A stretch of 34,522 bases of DNA from Candidatus Nitrosopumilus sp. (lineage in GTDB: Archaea; Thermoproteota; Nitrososphaeria; Nitrososphaerales; Nitrosopumilaceae): the NCBI GenBank assembly GCA_029864805.1, contig JAOTSS010000017.1:1-34522 (forward strand). The letters run 5' to 3'. The position numbers and the translations under genes were made by a program. Below, piece by piece: positions 24,376 through 32,926 of this stretch. The stretch's first letter is position 1; each line of letters begins with the position of its first letter. Under the pieces are notes generated by a model, which was not told where the DNA came from, made no database searches, and was given only the letters and a program-made list of their open reading frames with translations.

Positions 24376-26388
24376 ATGAATCCTGTTACTAAGATTGGAA
24401 AGAATTCAGGAAAATTATCAAAAATCAATACAGCATCACTTCATTTTCTCATTGTATGCGTCTTGTCAATTTCTCTTATTCAAACCAGTTATGCACAGAC
24501 TCAAATAGATTCAAAAGAACAGATTACGTTTTCAGATAATTTGCTAAATGATCCTGCTGCACAAGACATCCTGAAAAAAATAGAGCAAACAAAAAAAATG
24601 ATCGCAGAACTGGAGGAAAAAGAATATGAAAAAAATCAGGCCCAAGAAAATTTAGAAAAAATGCGCGAGATGTCCGTTAAAAGCCTAAACCATAAACTCG
24701 ATGAATGGGAAAGAATATGGGAGAAACATTCCTCAAGAAATGCCTTTGACAGTTTTGTAAACAAGAAGCCAGAATATGTACAAGGGGTATTCTGGGACCA
24801 GTTTGAGTTCAAAGAGAAGAAAATCAACGAGGGAAGGACTGCAATGAACCAAGTATTGACAAATGGTGGAACCATGCAAGAAGCAAAGGAGGCATATCAC
24901 AAGGCCGCATCTACTAAAAAAATCGAGTTAATAGAAATGAATGCCCAGTTTAACGTAAAACATAATTTAGCATACTATGGACAGCAACAACTATTCAATT
25001 CCACAGGGCAGTTTCATCCATCACCTGTATCTGATCAAAGCATTGCACAGTATTATACGGACTACAGATTAGACCCTACCTATCTGCTGGCAAATCCTGA
25101 TGATGAATATTCAGCAGAATATGGTTCCCAAGAAAACAGTGATGTTGAGTGTAGGCCAGGATATACCTTAGTTCACAGGTTAAATCAGAATGATTACGTC
25201 TGTATCGGAGAGTTAACTGCTCAAACATGGGAACGTCATGGAATGGGGGAAATTGTTGATAAAATAGAATTATCAGTGGATGAAAAATCCATGGTACAAA
25301 ATGTACCTACTAATCCAGGTACAGAATGTGTGGAAGGGTACTCTGTTTTGTACAATATCCCTACATCAGAGTACAGATGTGTCTCTGATTCCACTGCAAA
25401 AAAATGGGTAAGAGACGGTACGGGTGAAGTTCATGATCTGTCACAATACATCATAGGAAAAGACAAGTACAAGATAGTATTAGATGAAATCTATGAGATT
25501 AATCAAGAAATTTTGAGAATCAATGAAGAACATGATATGAAAATGAAAGAATTAGAGTCAAGATATGATTTGAATATTGAAGACGAGAATTCCATAGCAA
25601 AACAGAAAATGCGAAAGATTATCAACGAATACAACACTGATGAAAGTATTACAAAAGATGATGTGACCAAACGTATTTTAGAAATAAGAACTGCAAACGA
25701 TGTGATTAAAGAAAAACTATTCAAGGAAAAATTAGACACTACAAATATACTCGAATCAGAACTGAGAAAAAAGATATTAAAAGTAGTAAAAGGTTATGAA
25801 AACAATCCAGGCATCAATGTAGAATGGGACCATCTCAATGAAACATCAGACATTGTACTTACTGCAAGTAAAGAAAATGTAAGTCTTGTAAAAGCATCGC
25901 CATCTGATCAACACGTTGACAAGGTACAGGTGGATAACATCAGTGTAATCAATTCCTTTGGACAAAAATTTGATGAGATTAAATCCAATCAAATTTTGCA
26001 AGTAGTAGCAGACATCGCAAACCATGATGATAACAAATACGATTTTGCATACATGGTAGAGATAACAAATGACAGAAATGTTCGGGTTCAACCTGCAAAG
26101 TGGGTCACAGGTACGTTAAACCCAGGCCAGGAATTTAATGTGGGATTGTCGTGGATTCCAGAGAAAAGTGGAGAATTTAATGCGGCCATTTATGTAGGCA
26201 CAGCGATAGATTCTGTTTCACAGATAGCAGATCTTAAAATCAATGTGGTCCCAGAGGGAGACATATCTGATGGCAATTATTGTAAAAACGGACACGAGTT
26301 GCTTTTCAAGTATTCGGATAACTCTCCAATCTGTGCAACATATGATACTGCTTCAAAACTAATCAATGCAGGATTGGCATTTGATTAA
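24376..26388 (+). CDS. Secreted coiled-coil protein with three Cys-pair repeats
   Basis: A 670-residue exported protein. I start it at the ATG at 24376, which gives a signal peptide (a basic start, a hydrophobic core LHFLIVCVLSISLI, and a cut near SYAQ). The open frame continues 99 codons upstream, but that part is antisense to marR and has no signal. Residues ~55-110 and ~370-460 are charged and helical, probably coiled coil. Three related ~38-residue units, each with two cysteines ~20 apart and the pattern CxxGxxLxxxxxxxxxxC followed by a TAxxWxxxG-like end, lie at about 257-297, 316-356 and 634-670. A beta-sandwich-like domain (~520-630) precedes the last one. No enzyme motif is seen. A surface structural or binding role is inferred. 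Confidence 0.72.
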   Translation: MNPVTKIGKNSGKLSKINTASLHFLIVCVLSISLIQTSYAQTQIDSKEQITFSDNLLNDPAAQDILKKIEQTKKMIAELEEKEYEKNQAQENLEKMREMSVKSLNHKLDEWERIWEKHSSRNAFDSFVNKKPEYVQGVFWDQFEFKEKKINEGRTAMNQVLTNGGTMQEAKEAYHKAASTKKIELIEMNAQFNVKHNLAYYGQQQLFNSTGQFHPSPVSDQSIAQYYTDYRLDPTYLLANPDDEYSAEYGSQENSDVECRPGYTLVHRLNQNDYVCIGELTAQTWERHGMGEIVDKIELSVDEKSMVQNVPTNPGTECVEGYSVLYNIPTSEYRCVSDSTAKKWVRDGTGEVHDLSQYIIGKDKYKIVLDEIYEINQEILRINEEHDMKMKELESRYDLNIEDENSIAKQKMRKIINEYNTDESITKDDVTKRILEIRTANDVIKEKLFKEKLDTTNILESELRKKILKVVKGYENNPGINVEWDHLNETSDIVLTASKENVSLVKASPSDQHVDKVQVDNISVINSFGQKFDEIKSNQILQVVADIANHDDNKYDFAYMVEITNDRNVRVQPAKWVTGTLNPGQEFNVGLSWIPEKSGEFNAAIYVGTAIDSVSQIADLKINVVPEGDISDGNYCKNGHELLFKYSDNSPICATYDTASKLINAGLAFD

Positions 26389-26660
26389 AGATATTAGATA
26401 TACTCACCCAGATTCTGCCAGGTTTACATTTTTCATAAGATAAAATAACAATCTAAAATTATAAAAAATTTCAGTATTCACAATATTGGAATAACCTATT
26501 TGAAGAAGATCCTCTATCATTCTATAATGATGCTTTTGTGTATAACGTAGGTATTAGTTTAGATGATAATTTCTTCCTAAAGGAAATTCTATAAAATATG
26601 AAAATTCCAAACAACTCTGATATTTGAAACCCCACAATGTAAAAATGCAATAGCCATCCA
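26389..26660. other. Gene-free AT-rich stretch
   Basis: Between the secreted coiled-coil gene and the possible minus-strand relic. I see no credible frame, RNA signature or repeat here beyond isolated GATGAT-like motifs lacking the other C/D box elements. Confidence 0.4.
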
Positions 26661-26920
26661 TCAAGACTTATCAATTGATGCAATAGATGCACCCATCTGA
26701 GGAAATGCTGTTAGAAATGCCACCGGAACCATCAAAAATACAACAATCCAATCAGATGATTCCAATTCCTTTGCGGACAAATTTGTTCAGAGCTTGTTGT
26801 GGGCATATTCTCCATATTCTGTATTTTTAGTTCAGAATAAACTGAATTTTCCTGATCAATTGCGAAAATTATTCCACCTAATATCAAAAGAAGAAACACA
26901 GACTCATCAATAACTAACAA
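26661..26920 (-). pseudogene. Possible frameshifted small membrane-protein gene
   Basis: Two adjoining minus-strand frames each look protein-like. The upstream one (from a TTG at 26920) gives a hydrophobic start, FLLLILGGIIFA, and then a polar linker. The downstream one (from about 26790 to the stop at 26661) gives SAKELESSDW followed by a membrane helix, IVVFLMVPVAFL, and a short tail ending in SIDKS. Joined by a one-base shift near 26780-26795 they would form a small two-helix protein. Alternatively the downstream part alone is a 39-residue protein from a TTG at 26780. There is no ATG and no homologue known to me, so this is tentative. Confidence 0.25.
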
Positions 26921-26956
26921 ATCCTGTTTTCCATCTAAATTATTGTTATTTTATTC

Positions 26957-27046
26957 CACGTAGGTGCAAATTCTAGTTCACTAACTATATCCCCATGCAT
27001 GTCGTCCGGGGCATATAATTTAGGGATTAGTTTTAGCACTCACGTG
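26957..27046. ncRNA. Candidate structured RNA: nested hairpin in gene-free gap
   Basis: An outer stem CACGTAGGTGC (26957-26967) pairs with GCACTCACGTG (27036-27046), with one mismatch and one G-T pair. Inside, CTAA-c-TATAT-CCCC (26981-26994) pairs with GGGG-c-ATATA-at-TTAG (27008-27023) around a 13-nt loop that contains ATGCAT. The element lies in a 770-bp stretch without clear genes. A TATA-like TTTTATAATT read on the minus strand near 27079-27090 would fit a minus transcript, but the strand is not settled. No RNA family is recognised, and the pairing was read by eye. Confidence 0.35.
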
Positions 27047-27160
27047 AAAATTACGGAATATCAAAAAATGGTAATTTAGGAATTATAAAATGCAAGGTTA
27101 ACTAGTTAGAATGTGTTACAAATTAGAATTAACTAATGATTTCTAATTTTTCAATACGGG

Positions 27161-27592
27161 TTATTTTACAATGGTGACTGGTACTTTTGCTTTGTACAAA
27201 ACAAAGTTAGAAACACTTCCAAAAAATGGTCCTTTTGGAAATCCAATTCCTCTGGAGCCAACAACAATATATTCAATTTTGTTCTTTTTATTGTTAGCAA
27301 AACTTGCAAGATCATTTCCGGCGTTGTAACCTGCAATAACTACCCCTTCAAAATCCACTCTTCTAGTCTTGCACTTGTTTTTGGCATATTGCATAATTTC
27401 TTTTGCCGCATCTGACCACTTTTCTTCCTTTATTTTTGGATTAGAAAATGTTCTAGGCGAACCTTTAGATATATTGCTATACACACCAACAATTTTGGCA
27501 TCCGATTGCCTTGCAAATAAAATAGCAGTTCTTAGTGCACGAATAGAGCCATTAGAACCATCTAAGCATACCATGATTCGTTTATCTTTCAT
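27161..27592 (-). CDS. Universal stress protein (UspA family)
   Basis: A 143-residue single-domain USP. It has the first strand RIMVCLDGSNGSIRALR and the ATP-binding signature GxxGx(9)G(S/T) in GSRGIGFPKGPFFGSVSNF near the C-terminus, followed by the final strand VPVTIVK. The ATP-binding type is therefore expected. USPs act as homodimeric stress-linked signalling or chaperone-like proteins; the specific role here is unknown. It is probably monocistronic. A second, quite different USP lies at 30672. Confidence 0.92.
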   Translation of the reverse strand: MKDKRIMVCLDGSNGSIRALRTAILFARQSDAKIVGVYSNISKGSPRTFSNPKIKEEKWSDAAKEIMQYAKNKCKTRRVDFEGVVIAGYNAGNDLASFANNKKNKIEYIVVGSRGIGFPKGPFFGSVSNFVLYKAKVPVTIVK

Positions 27593-27890
27593 AAAGAGTA
27601 AAAACCAAGTATAACATAATAAGAATGCGGATTATATGATTCTTGTACCTAATAATGAGTCATGCAATACTTCAAAATAAATAAAAAAAGATATTTCATA
27701 TTCATGTGTACGAAGTCCTACTGTATGGAAAAATAAGCACATAATTTGGCAAATAATTTACTGTAAAATGAGTGTGTCATATTTTTAATATCCCAATGGA
27801 GTTTGACTTCATGTAATTCCACGTATTTTGAAGGCAAAAAGAAGTGTAAATTATAAAAAGGAAAAATATCAGAAGCACTGTTAAGATGGC
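27593..27890. other. Intergenic region without recognised feature
   Basis: About 300 bp between the USP gene and the 35-residue zinc protein. It is AT-rich. TTATAAAAAG at 27851-27860, 31-40 bp before the next ATG, is a plausible TATA element. I see no other structure. Confidence 0.4.
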
Positions 27891-27998
27891 ATGGTAAGAA
27901 TTGATGAGTGTTTTAAGTGTGGCATAACAGAAAAAGATGCAAAGTTAGTTTATAGCGCAAACAAACCAGTATTATGTGAAAAATGCTCTAAAACATAA
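27891..27998 (+). CDS. 35-residue zinc-knuckle mini-protein
   Basis: A small frame with two CxxC pairs, C7/C10 (DECFKCGI) and C29/C32 (LCEKCSKT), separated by a short strand-rich segment with LVYSANKPV. This is a minimal treble-clef or rubredoxin-like zinc site. The TATA-like TTATAAAAAG is 31-40 bp upstream. The regular Cys spacing makes it more likely a gene than chance, but there is no functional clue. It stands alone between the USP gene and the convergent symporter gene. Confidence 0.6.
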   Translation: MVRIDECFKCGITEKDAKLVYSANKPVLCEKCSKT

Positions 27999-28059
27999 TT
28001 GTCCGAATTATTATTGAAATGATATTAATTTAGGCAAATATGATTATAATTTGTTAGGA

Positions 28060-29394
28060 TTATGAAAGACGTTCATCGTCTGCAGGTAATTTGTTTGCTT
28101 CAATTCTCTTATCAAAGAACATACATGCCGTAAGATCCCCACCTACATTTACCATCGTTCTAGTCATATCCAAGATTCTATCCACTCCCAATAGCAGAAC
28201 AATTCCAATGACTGGAACGCCTGCAGTTAAGAGAATTGAGGATAGAATTACAATGCCTGCACCTGGGGCAGATGGAGCACCAATGGATGCCATAAGGGCA
28301 GTTATTGCAATCAAAAGGATGGTGGTAGTCCCCAGTTCGATATTGAAGAGTTGGGCAAGGAAAAATACTGCCACTATCTGATATAACGCAGTGCCGTTCA
28401 TGTTGATTGTAGCACCAAGTGGGATTACAAATTGTGAAACTGCGGGTTTGACTTTCATCTTCTCTTCGGCAGTCTTTAATGAAATGGGCATCACAGCAGC
28501 AGAGCTGGAAGTGGAAAAGGCAAGAAGTAAAGGATCCTTCATCATTTTTAGTGTGGACAGAATTGGTCTACGAGCAAATACTTTGATGATTATTATGTAA
28601 ACCAACAGCATTATGAAAAGGCCTACTACGACTGTTCCCATGTAGGTTCCAAGTCCCACAAGTGCATCCAGACCTACTTTTGATACAATGTCGGCCATCA
28701 GACCAAATGCCGCAAATGGCGCCAGACGCATAGCCCACGAAACCACCTTCATCGTAATTTCCTGTACTGACTCTAACAATTCCATTATGGGTTCGGATTT
28801 CTTTTTTGGTAACGATATCATAGCAACTGCAACAAATAGTGCAAAGATAATTATGCTTAGCATTTCTCCGGACATAAAAGACGTCAGAGGATTGCTTGGA
28901 ATCAGTCCAATGATCTGCTGAGGAATGTCCATAAAATTAAATTCTATATTTTCTACAAGCTGCTCGGTCTCCTCAATTTCTAAACTTTCTAGCATTGAAG
29001 CACTATCGATGAAACTCCCAGGCACTATGATTGTAGCTACAAAAACACCAATTCCTAATGCAATAGCAGTAGTCACAACAAAATATAGTGCAACAGAAAC
29101 ACCCATAGTTCGAAGTTGTTCAACACTTCCTGCTGACAAAAGGCCTCTAATTATTGAGGCAAAAATAAGAGGCACTATGATCATCTGAATAATTTTGAGA
29201 AATATGTGGGCAGGAATAGAAAGCCAGGTGGTGATAACCCCACTGGTATTTTTTTCAATTATTCCTGTTTCAGGCCCCAGAAATATTCCCAGCAATAATC
29301 CTAAAAACAGTCCAACTAAAACCTGTGCCCATAATTTTTTCTTGATTAGATAGGTAACTTGGGGAGTAAGAACCTTGAATGATTTGATCACCAT
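28060..29394 (-). CDS. Dicarboxylate/amino acid:cation symporter (DAACS, GltP/DctA type)
   Basis: A 444-residue secondary transporter of the DAACS family (glutamate, aspartate or C4-dicarboxylates with Na+ or H+). It has eight or so membrane helices and two re-entrant loops. The Ser-rich hairpin AFSTSSSAAVMP is near residue 293 and NMNGTALYQ near residue 333, both forming the substrate and cation site. A later loop, SIGAPSAPGAG, and the DRILDMTRTMVNVGGD helix are also typical; the Arg and Asp there select the substrate carboxylates. For a mainly autotrophic ammonia oxidiser this implies uptake of organic acids or amino acids. It is divergent from the CDF transporter (109-bp gap). Confidence 0.93.
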   Translation of the reverse strand: MVIKSFKVLTPQVTYLIKKKLWAQVLVGLFLGLLLGIFLGPETGIIEKNTSGVITTWLSIPAHIFLKIIQMIIVPLIFASIIRGLLSAGSVEQLRTMGVSVALYFVVTTAIALGIGVFVATIIVPGSFIDSASMLESLEIEETEQLVENIEFNFMDIPQQIIGLIPSNPLTSFMSGEMLSIIIFALFVAVAMISLPKKKSEPIMELLESVQEITMKVVSWAMRLAPFAAFGLMADIVSKVGLDALVGLGTYMGTVVVGLFIMLLVYIIIIKVFARRPILSTLKMMKDPLLLAFSTSSSAAVMPISLKTAEEKMKVKPAVSQFVIPLGATINMNGTALYQIVAVFFLAQLFNIELGTTTILLIAITALMASIGAPSAPGAGIVILSSILLTAGVPVIGIVLLLGVDRILDMTRTMVNVGGDLTACMFFDKRIEANKLPADDERLS

Positions 29395-29503
29395 TATACA
29401 ATATTCTGAATCTTTTACTATTTAGATTTACAAAACGAAAAATCATGAAAAAAGTTTCATAAAGGAGATAATCCTTCAAATAGGGAACATACAAAGAAAA
29501 CCC

Positions 29504-30433
29504 TTGGCAACAGGTTCTACTAAAGCAGTTTACGCAGCACTTTTTGGAAATCTAGGAATTGCAGTTACAAAATTCATTGCAGCTGCAATGACTGGTAGTG
29601 CTGCTATGTGGGCAGAGTCTTATCACTCTGCTTCAGATACTGTAAATCAGATTCTTTTGTTGGTGGGAATAAAGATCAGTAAAAAACCTGCAACTGATAT
29701 GCATCAATTTGGTTTTGGCAAATCCCAGTTTTTTTGGTCATTTATTGTAGCTACCATGATATTTGGCATATCAGGAATTTTGTCCTTGGAGCAGGGATTT
29801 TCATCCTTGTTAGGAGAAGAGCATCACTTTGAAAATCCTACAATAAATTATACTGTATTGGCAATTGCTTTTGCGTTTGAGGCAAATGCATTAAGAATTG
29901 CACTAGTTCAGTTTAAAAAACCAATAATAGAGCGTGGAGAAAAGATAAGACCTTCTACATTATATTCAGAATTTAAAGGGAGTAAAGATACTTCAATTTT
30001 GACTGTAGTTGTAGAAGATTCTGCAGCACTTTTAGGAATTGGTGTTGCAGCATTAGGAATACTTCTTACAGACATAACTGGAAATACAGTATATGATGCA
30101 ATAGGCTCAATTGTAATAGGAGCTATTTTGATGTCGTTTGCTATTTTCTTAGCCAAAGAAAATAGGGGGTTATTAATTGGTGAATCAATCTCACCGTTAC
30201 AATATCAACAAATAATGTTTAACGTGAACAGCATTCCAGAGGTACACAAAATAGTAACCATGAAAACCATGCATCTTGGCCCTACAACAATATTGGTTGG
30301 AATAGAAGTCAACTTAGTTGATGGTTTAGATACTGACAAAATTGAAACAATAACAGATACAATTGAAAGTGAGATAATGCGGGTCATACCTGAATCAAAA
30401 AAAGAATACATCTTTGTGGAAATCGAGAAATAA
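29504..30433 (+). CDS. Cation diffusion facilitator (CDF) metal transporter
   Basis: A 309-residue CDF protein, which exports divalent metals such as Zn2+, Mn2+ or Fe2+ in exchange for protons. Site residues are visible in helix 2 (E38, H41, D45 in AESYHSASD) and helix 5 (E171, D172 in VVVEDSAALLG). The HQFGFGK loop is at ~67-73, and a C-terminal cytoplasmic domain (about 220-309) has PEVHKIVTMKTMHLG. The helix-2 pattern resembles the Mn/Fe-leaning branch more than classical Zn exporters, but the metal cannot be read with confidence. No in-frame ATG exists near the beginning; TTG at 29504 is the best start. Confidence 0.88.
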   Translation: MATGSTKAVYAALFGNLGIAVTKFIAAAMTGSAAMWAESYHSASDTVNQILLLVGIKISKKPATDMHQFGFGKSQFFWSFIVATMIFGISGILSLEQGFSSLLGEEHHFENPTINYTVLAIAFAFEANALRIALVQFKKPIIERGEKIRPSTLYSEFKGSKDTSILTVVVEDSAALLGIGVAALGILLTDITGNTVYDAIGSIVIGAILMSFAIFLAKENRGLLIGESISPLQYQQIMFNVNSIPEVHKIVTMKTMHLGPTTILVGIEVNLVDGLDTDKIETITDTIESEIMRVIPESKKEYIFVEIEK

Positions 30434-30671
30434 TGATTTAATCCAGATTTTGTACTTTAAAATGTCTATGAATGGATTGATTTTGTTAGATGATTTGATT
30501 ATGTTTATTGTTAATACCCAGCCAAAATTTCAAAGTCATAAAAATTATCACATTAGATTTTTATGCAATATTCCATATCATTTATTACAAAATATCACAA
30601 TAGCCTTGGATAAGAAATATGGGCACAATTTTTCCACATATGTTAATATTTGAAAATATTATTGTTCAAGT

Positions 30672-31121
30672 ATGATAAATAATATTTTAGTGCCTTATGA
30701 TTTTACAAATTATGGAGATTTGGCATTTAGAGAAGCAATGGAGATTGCAAAAAAATTTGATTCTAAAGTAACACTGTTGACTGTCATTGGAAGTGATGTA
30801 GATACATCCGGTATGTCTTGGTCACGTGCTCAGGAAGCACATGATGAGGCAGAGAACAAAGCAAAGGAAGATTTGAGTAAGATACAAAATTCCAATATTG
30901 TAGAAAATGTTGCTATTTCAACGGAAATAGTCCATAACCCATCTACTGCAAGTGGAATCCTTTCCTTTGCTGAAAAAAATAAAATAGATTTGATAATTAT
31001 GGGTTCTCACGGCAGATCAGGTTTTAAAAAATTAGTTCTTGGAAGTGTTGCATCAGAGGTTGTGACAAAATCTAGTTGCAGAGTTTTGATAGTAAAACCA
31101 CCCAAAAAAGAAAACGAATGA
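30672..31121 (+). CDS. Universal stress protein (UspA family)
   Basis: A 149-residue USP with NILVPYDFTNYGDLAFREAM at the start and the ATP-loop signature GSHGRSGFKKLVLGSVASEV near residues 114-133, then VLIVKPP. It is closer to typical archaeal USPs than the copy at 27161. The 238 bp upstream of it contain no supported gene. The nitroreductase gene follows after 55 bp on the same strand, with its own AT-rich promoter-like gap, so cotranscription is possible but unproven. Confidence 0.93.
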   Translation: MINNILVPYDFTNYGDLAFREAMEIAKKFDSKVTLLTVIGSDVDTSGMSWSRAQEAHDEAENKAKEDLSKIQNSNIVENVAISTEIVHNPSTASGILSFAEKNKIDLIIMGSHGRSGFKKLVLGSVASEVVTKSSCRVLIVKPPKKENE

Positions 31122-31176
31122 TAAATCCAACGAGAGAATTAGTAAAATATATTTTTGAACGAACAATCTAAAAGCC

Positions 31177-31842
31177 ATGTCAAAAAAAGGAGACAAGATT
31201 TATCCAATAGGTTATTCTCCACCTCATGGCACTCTAGAGGATTCAGACACACGCAATGATTTACTCAAAATCATACTTGGCGATCACTCAAAGGAGAAGA
31301 TTGAAAATCTAAATACTGACATCTTTGAGGTTATGTCAAAAAGGAGATCAACTAGAAAATTTGATTCTAAAAATATCGAAGAATGGAAAGTTGAAAAAAT
31401 TCTAGCTGCCGCAGATACTGCACCTACTGCTGGAAATTTTCAAGGCTTTGAAATATTCTATGTGAAAGATACAAAAATGAAAGAAAAACTAGTAAAGGCT
31501 GCCAATAACCAGCCATATGTCAACGCGCCACTAGTTTTAGTTTATTGTAAAAATCCCTCCAGAGTTAAACTAGATTTTCCTAAAAAAACACTAACAGAAT
31601 TTGCAATCCAAGATGCCACTCTTGCTGCAGCATATTCACAATTAGCAGCTACTGCTTTAGGTCTGAGTTCTATTTGGATTGGAATGATTGACAAAGAAAA
31701 AGTATCAAAGATAATAGACACAAAATTAATTCCATCATCTATTCTTTGCATTGGTTACCCTACACAACAAAAGCACCCAAAACCAAGAAGAAACCTCAAA
31801 GATCTTATTCACGTATTGGAAAATAAAACTGCTAAAAAATAA
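31177..31842 (+). CDS. Nitroreductase family FMN-dependent oxidoreductase
   Basis: A 221-residue nitroreductase-fold flavoprotein. The FMN phosphate-binding RRSTRKFDSKNI is near residues 52-64, with the TAPTAGNFQGFEIF segment (~82-95) and, later, the GLSSIWIGM dimer-interface stretch. An N-terminal extension of ~45 residues precedes the core. Such enzymes use NAD(P)H to reduce quinones, nitro groups or flavins; the physiological substrate is unknown. The surroundings (stress protein, metal and solute transporters) suggest stress or redox metabolism, which is weak evidence. Confidence 0.88.
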   Translation: MSKKGDKIYPIGYSPPHGTLEDSDTRNDLLKIILGDHSKEKIENLNTDIFEVMSKRRSTRKFDSKNIEEWKVEKILAAADTAPTAGNFQGFEIFYVKDTKMKEKLVKAANNQPYVNAPLVLVYCKNPSRVKLDFPKKTLTEFAIQDATLAAAYSQLAATALGLSSIWIGMIDKEKVSKIIDTKLIPSSILCIGYPTQQKHPKPRRNLKDLIHVLENKTAKK

Positions 31843-31890
31843 TCATATCTTATCAAAATATCATCCACTGTGACTAGTTTTAGCTTGATT

Positions 31891-31912
31891 TTGATTTGTT
31901 GAGAAAAATCAA
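31891..31912 (+). terminator. Short hairpin after the nitroreductase gene
   Basis: TTGATTT (31891-31897) and AAATCAA (31906-31912) form a perfect 7-bp inverted repeat with an 8-nt loop, about 50 bp after the nitroreductase stop. It might help termination, but no T-run follows directly, so the role is uncertain. Confidence 0.2.
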
Positions 31913-31993
31913 TAATACTGTATAATATAATCGTGATAAAACATCTGCTTACTCCCTTCAAAATAGAGACCCGTATTTGAATTTGTTTTGCTT

Positions 31994-32336
31994 ATGGACA
32001 TAATTCTCAAGCCATCAAAAGTAATTAGTAATTCAATTCAAGGTACAAAATGGGAATCAATTTAGTTTTACATATCATTTTGAACTTAATAGTGCTGCCC
32101 AAGAAGAGTTTCACGAAGATCCTCAAATCCATCCCCCAGGCATATATACAGGATAGGCATGACTAAAAAAAGATCTTGTGTTGGATGTTGTAAAGAAGTA
32201 CAACTTTAATGAGACTCGAAATGTTTCCACTTATAACATCGCATCACTTTCTGATTCAATATTTTTTGATTGCTTTTTTTATTATGATGGAAGAAAGTAC
32301 ATGTTAAGGCCTAGAGTTTCAACTGCAAATGCATGA
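31994..32336 (+). pseudogene. Decayed small gene, one frameshift and two in-frame stops
   Basis: ATG at 31994 opens a protein-like frame (ILKPSKVISNSIQGTKWESI) that ends at TAG 32063. One base off, from 32061, the reading continues as FSFTYHFELNSAAQEEF and IHPPGIYTG to a TAG (32154). Staying in that frame past a TGA at 32160, it resumes as DLVLDVVKKYNFNETRNVST and YYDGRKYMLRPRV, to a TGA at 32334. Together this is a ~110-residue relic with good amino-acid composition and no recognised family. Because the second break consists of two in-frame stops rather than a shift, sequencing error alone cannot explain it. Confidence 0.55.
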
Positions 32337-32430
32337 TGGCAATTGTATCTTATTATTATAAAAATTCAAGTTAATTTTAAAAATTATTTACGGGTTCAAA
32401 ATAAAATGCTAGTCTTGAAAATATTCACAG

Positions 32431-32802
32431 TTAGACGTCTTTCGGGGAATCAAGTAGAGAATGCACGTAATCGATGATTTTGAAATAGTCTGCCCTAGAC
32501 TCCGTACTTATCATAAACAGATCGTTAGAATTAATTGGAATACTAATCATTGTAACTTTTTCAAATTCTGTAACAGATGATGTTTCATGTCCAATCTTAT
32601 ATGCCAAATTTGTATAGAGATCTCTTTTTTGTAATGCATAATGAATTGACATTTTAACCTCATCGTCAGTAAGCATTCCCTCAACGTTTTCATTGTGCCC
32701 TCCAGTTACAAGCTCGCCCTTGCTATTAGCAACACCTGTAAATCTAACTTGAGAATCAAAAGCAAGAACTTTTTTTGATAATTCATCATAATTTATGGTC
32801 AA
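32431..32802 (-). CDS. DUF6659-like thaumarchaeal protein
   Basis: A 123-residue soluble protein resembling the DUF6659 family common in Thaumarchaeota. It opens with YDELSKKVLAFDSQVRFTGV, continues with NSKGELVTGGHNENVEG and a central helix, then ends with strands TMISIPINSNDLFMIST. The strand-helix order resembles roadblock/profilin-like sensory folds, but that is inference. No cysteines, no membrane segment. It is flanked by two pseudogenes, yet its own frame is intact. Family assignment is from memory of the pattern and moderately sure. Confidence 0.6.
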   Translation of the reverse strand: MTINYDELSKKVLAFDSQVRFTGVANSKGELVTGGHNENVEGMLTDDEVKMSIHYALQKRDLYTNLAYKIGHETSSVTEFEKVTMISIPINSNDLFMISTESRADYFKIIDYVHSLLDSPKDV

Positions 32803-32895
32803 TATTTATCTCCACAAACAAAACATTTTTAGCAATATTTCAGCGTTTTCATTCAAATTAAAATTATATTGAAAGGCGGCAAGTAACTAAAGTAC

Positions 32896-32905
32896 CTTTT
32901 TAAAC
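32896..32905 (+). promoter_or_regulatory. TATA-like box of the broken PII gene
   Basis: CTTTTTAAAC lies 22-31 bp before the ATG at 32927, the usual distance for a leaderless archaeal promoter. This suggests the relic may still be transcribed. Confidence 0.4.
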
Positions 32906-32926
32906 ATCAGATCAAAATTAAAAATT

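Noticed and set aside
26527..26620. C/D box RNA suggested by GATGAT-like motifs and a CTGA
   Set aside because: Spacing of the boxes is wrong, and there is no D' box or terminal stem.
30414..30653. 79-codon frame between the CDF transporter and the second USP
   Set aside because: It overlaps the end of the CDF gene out of frame and has no family features or convincing composition.
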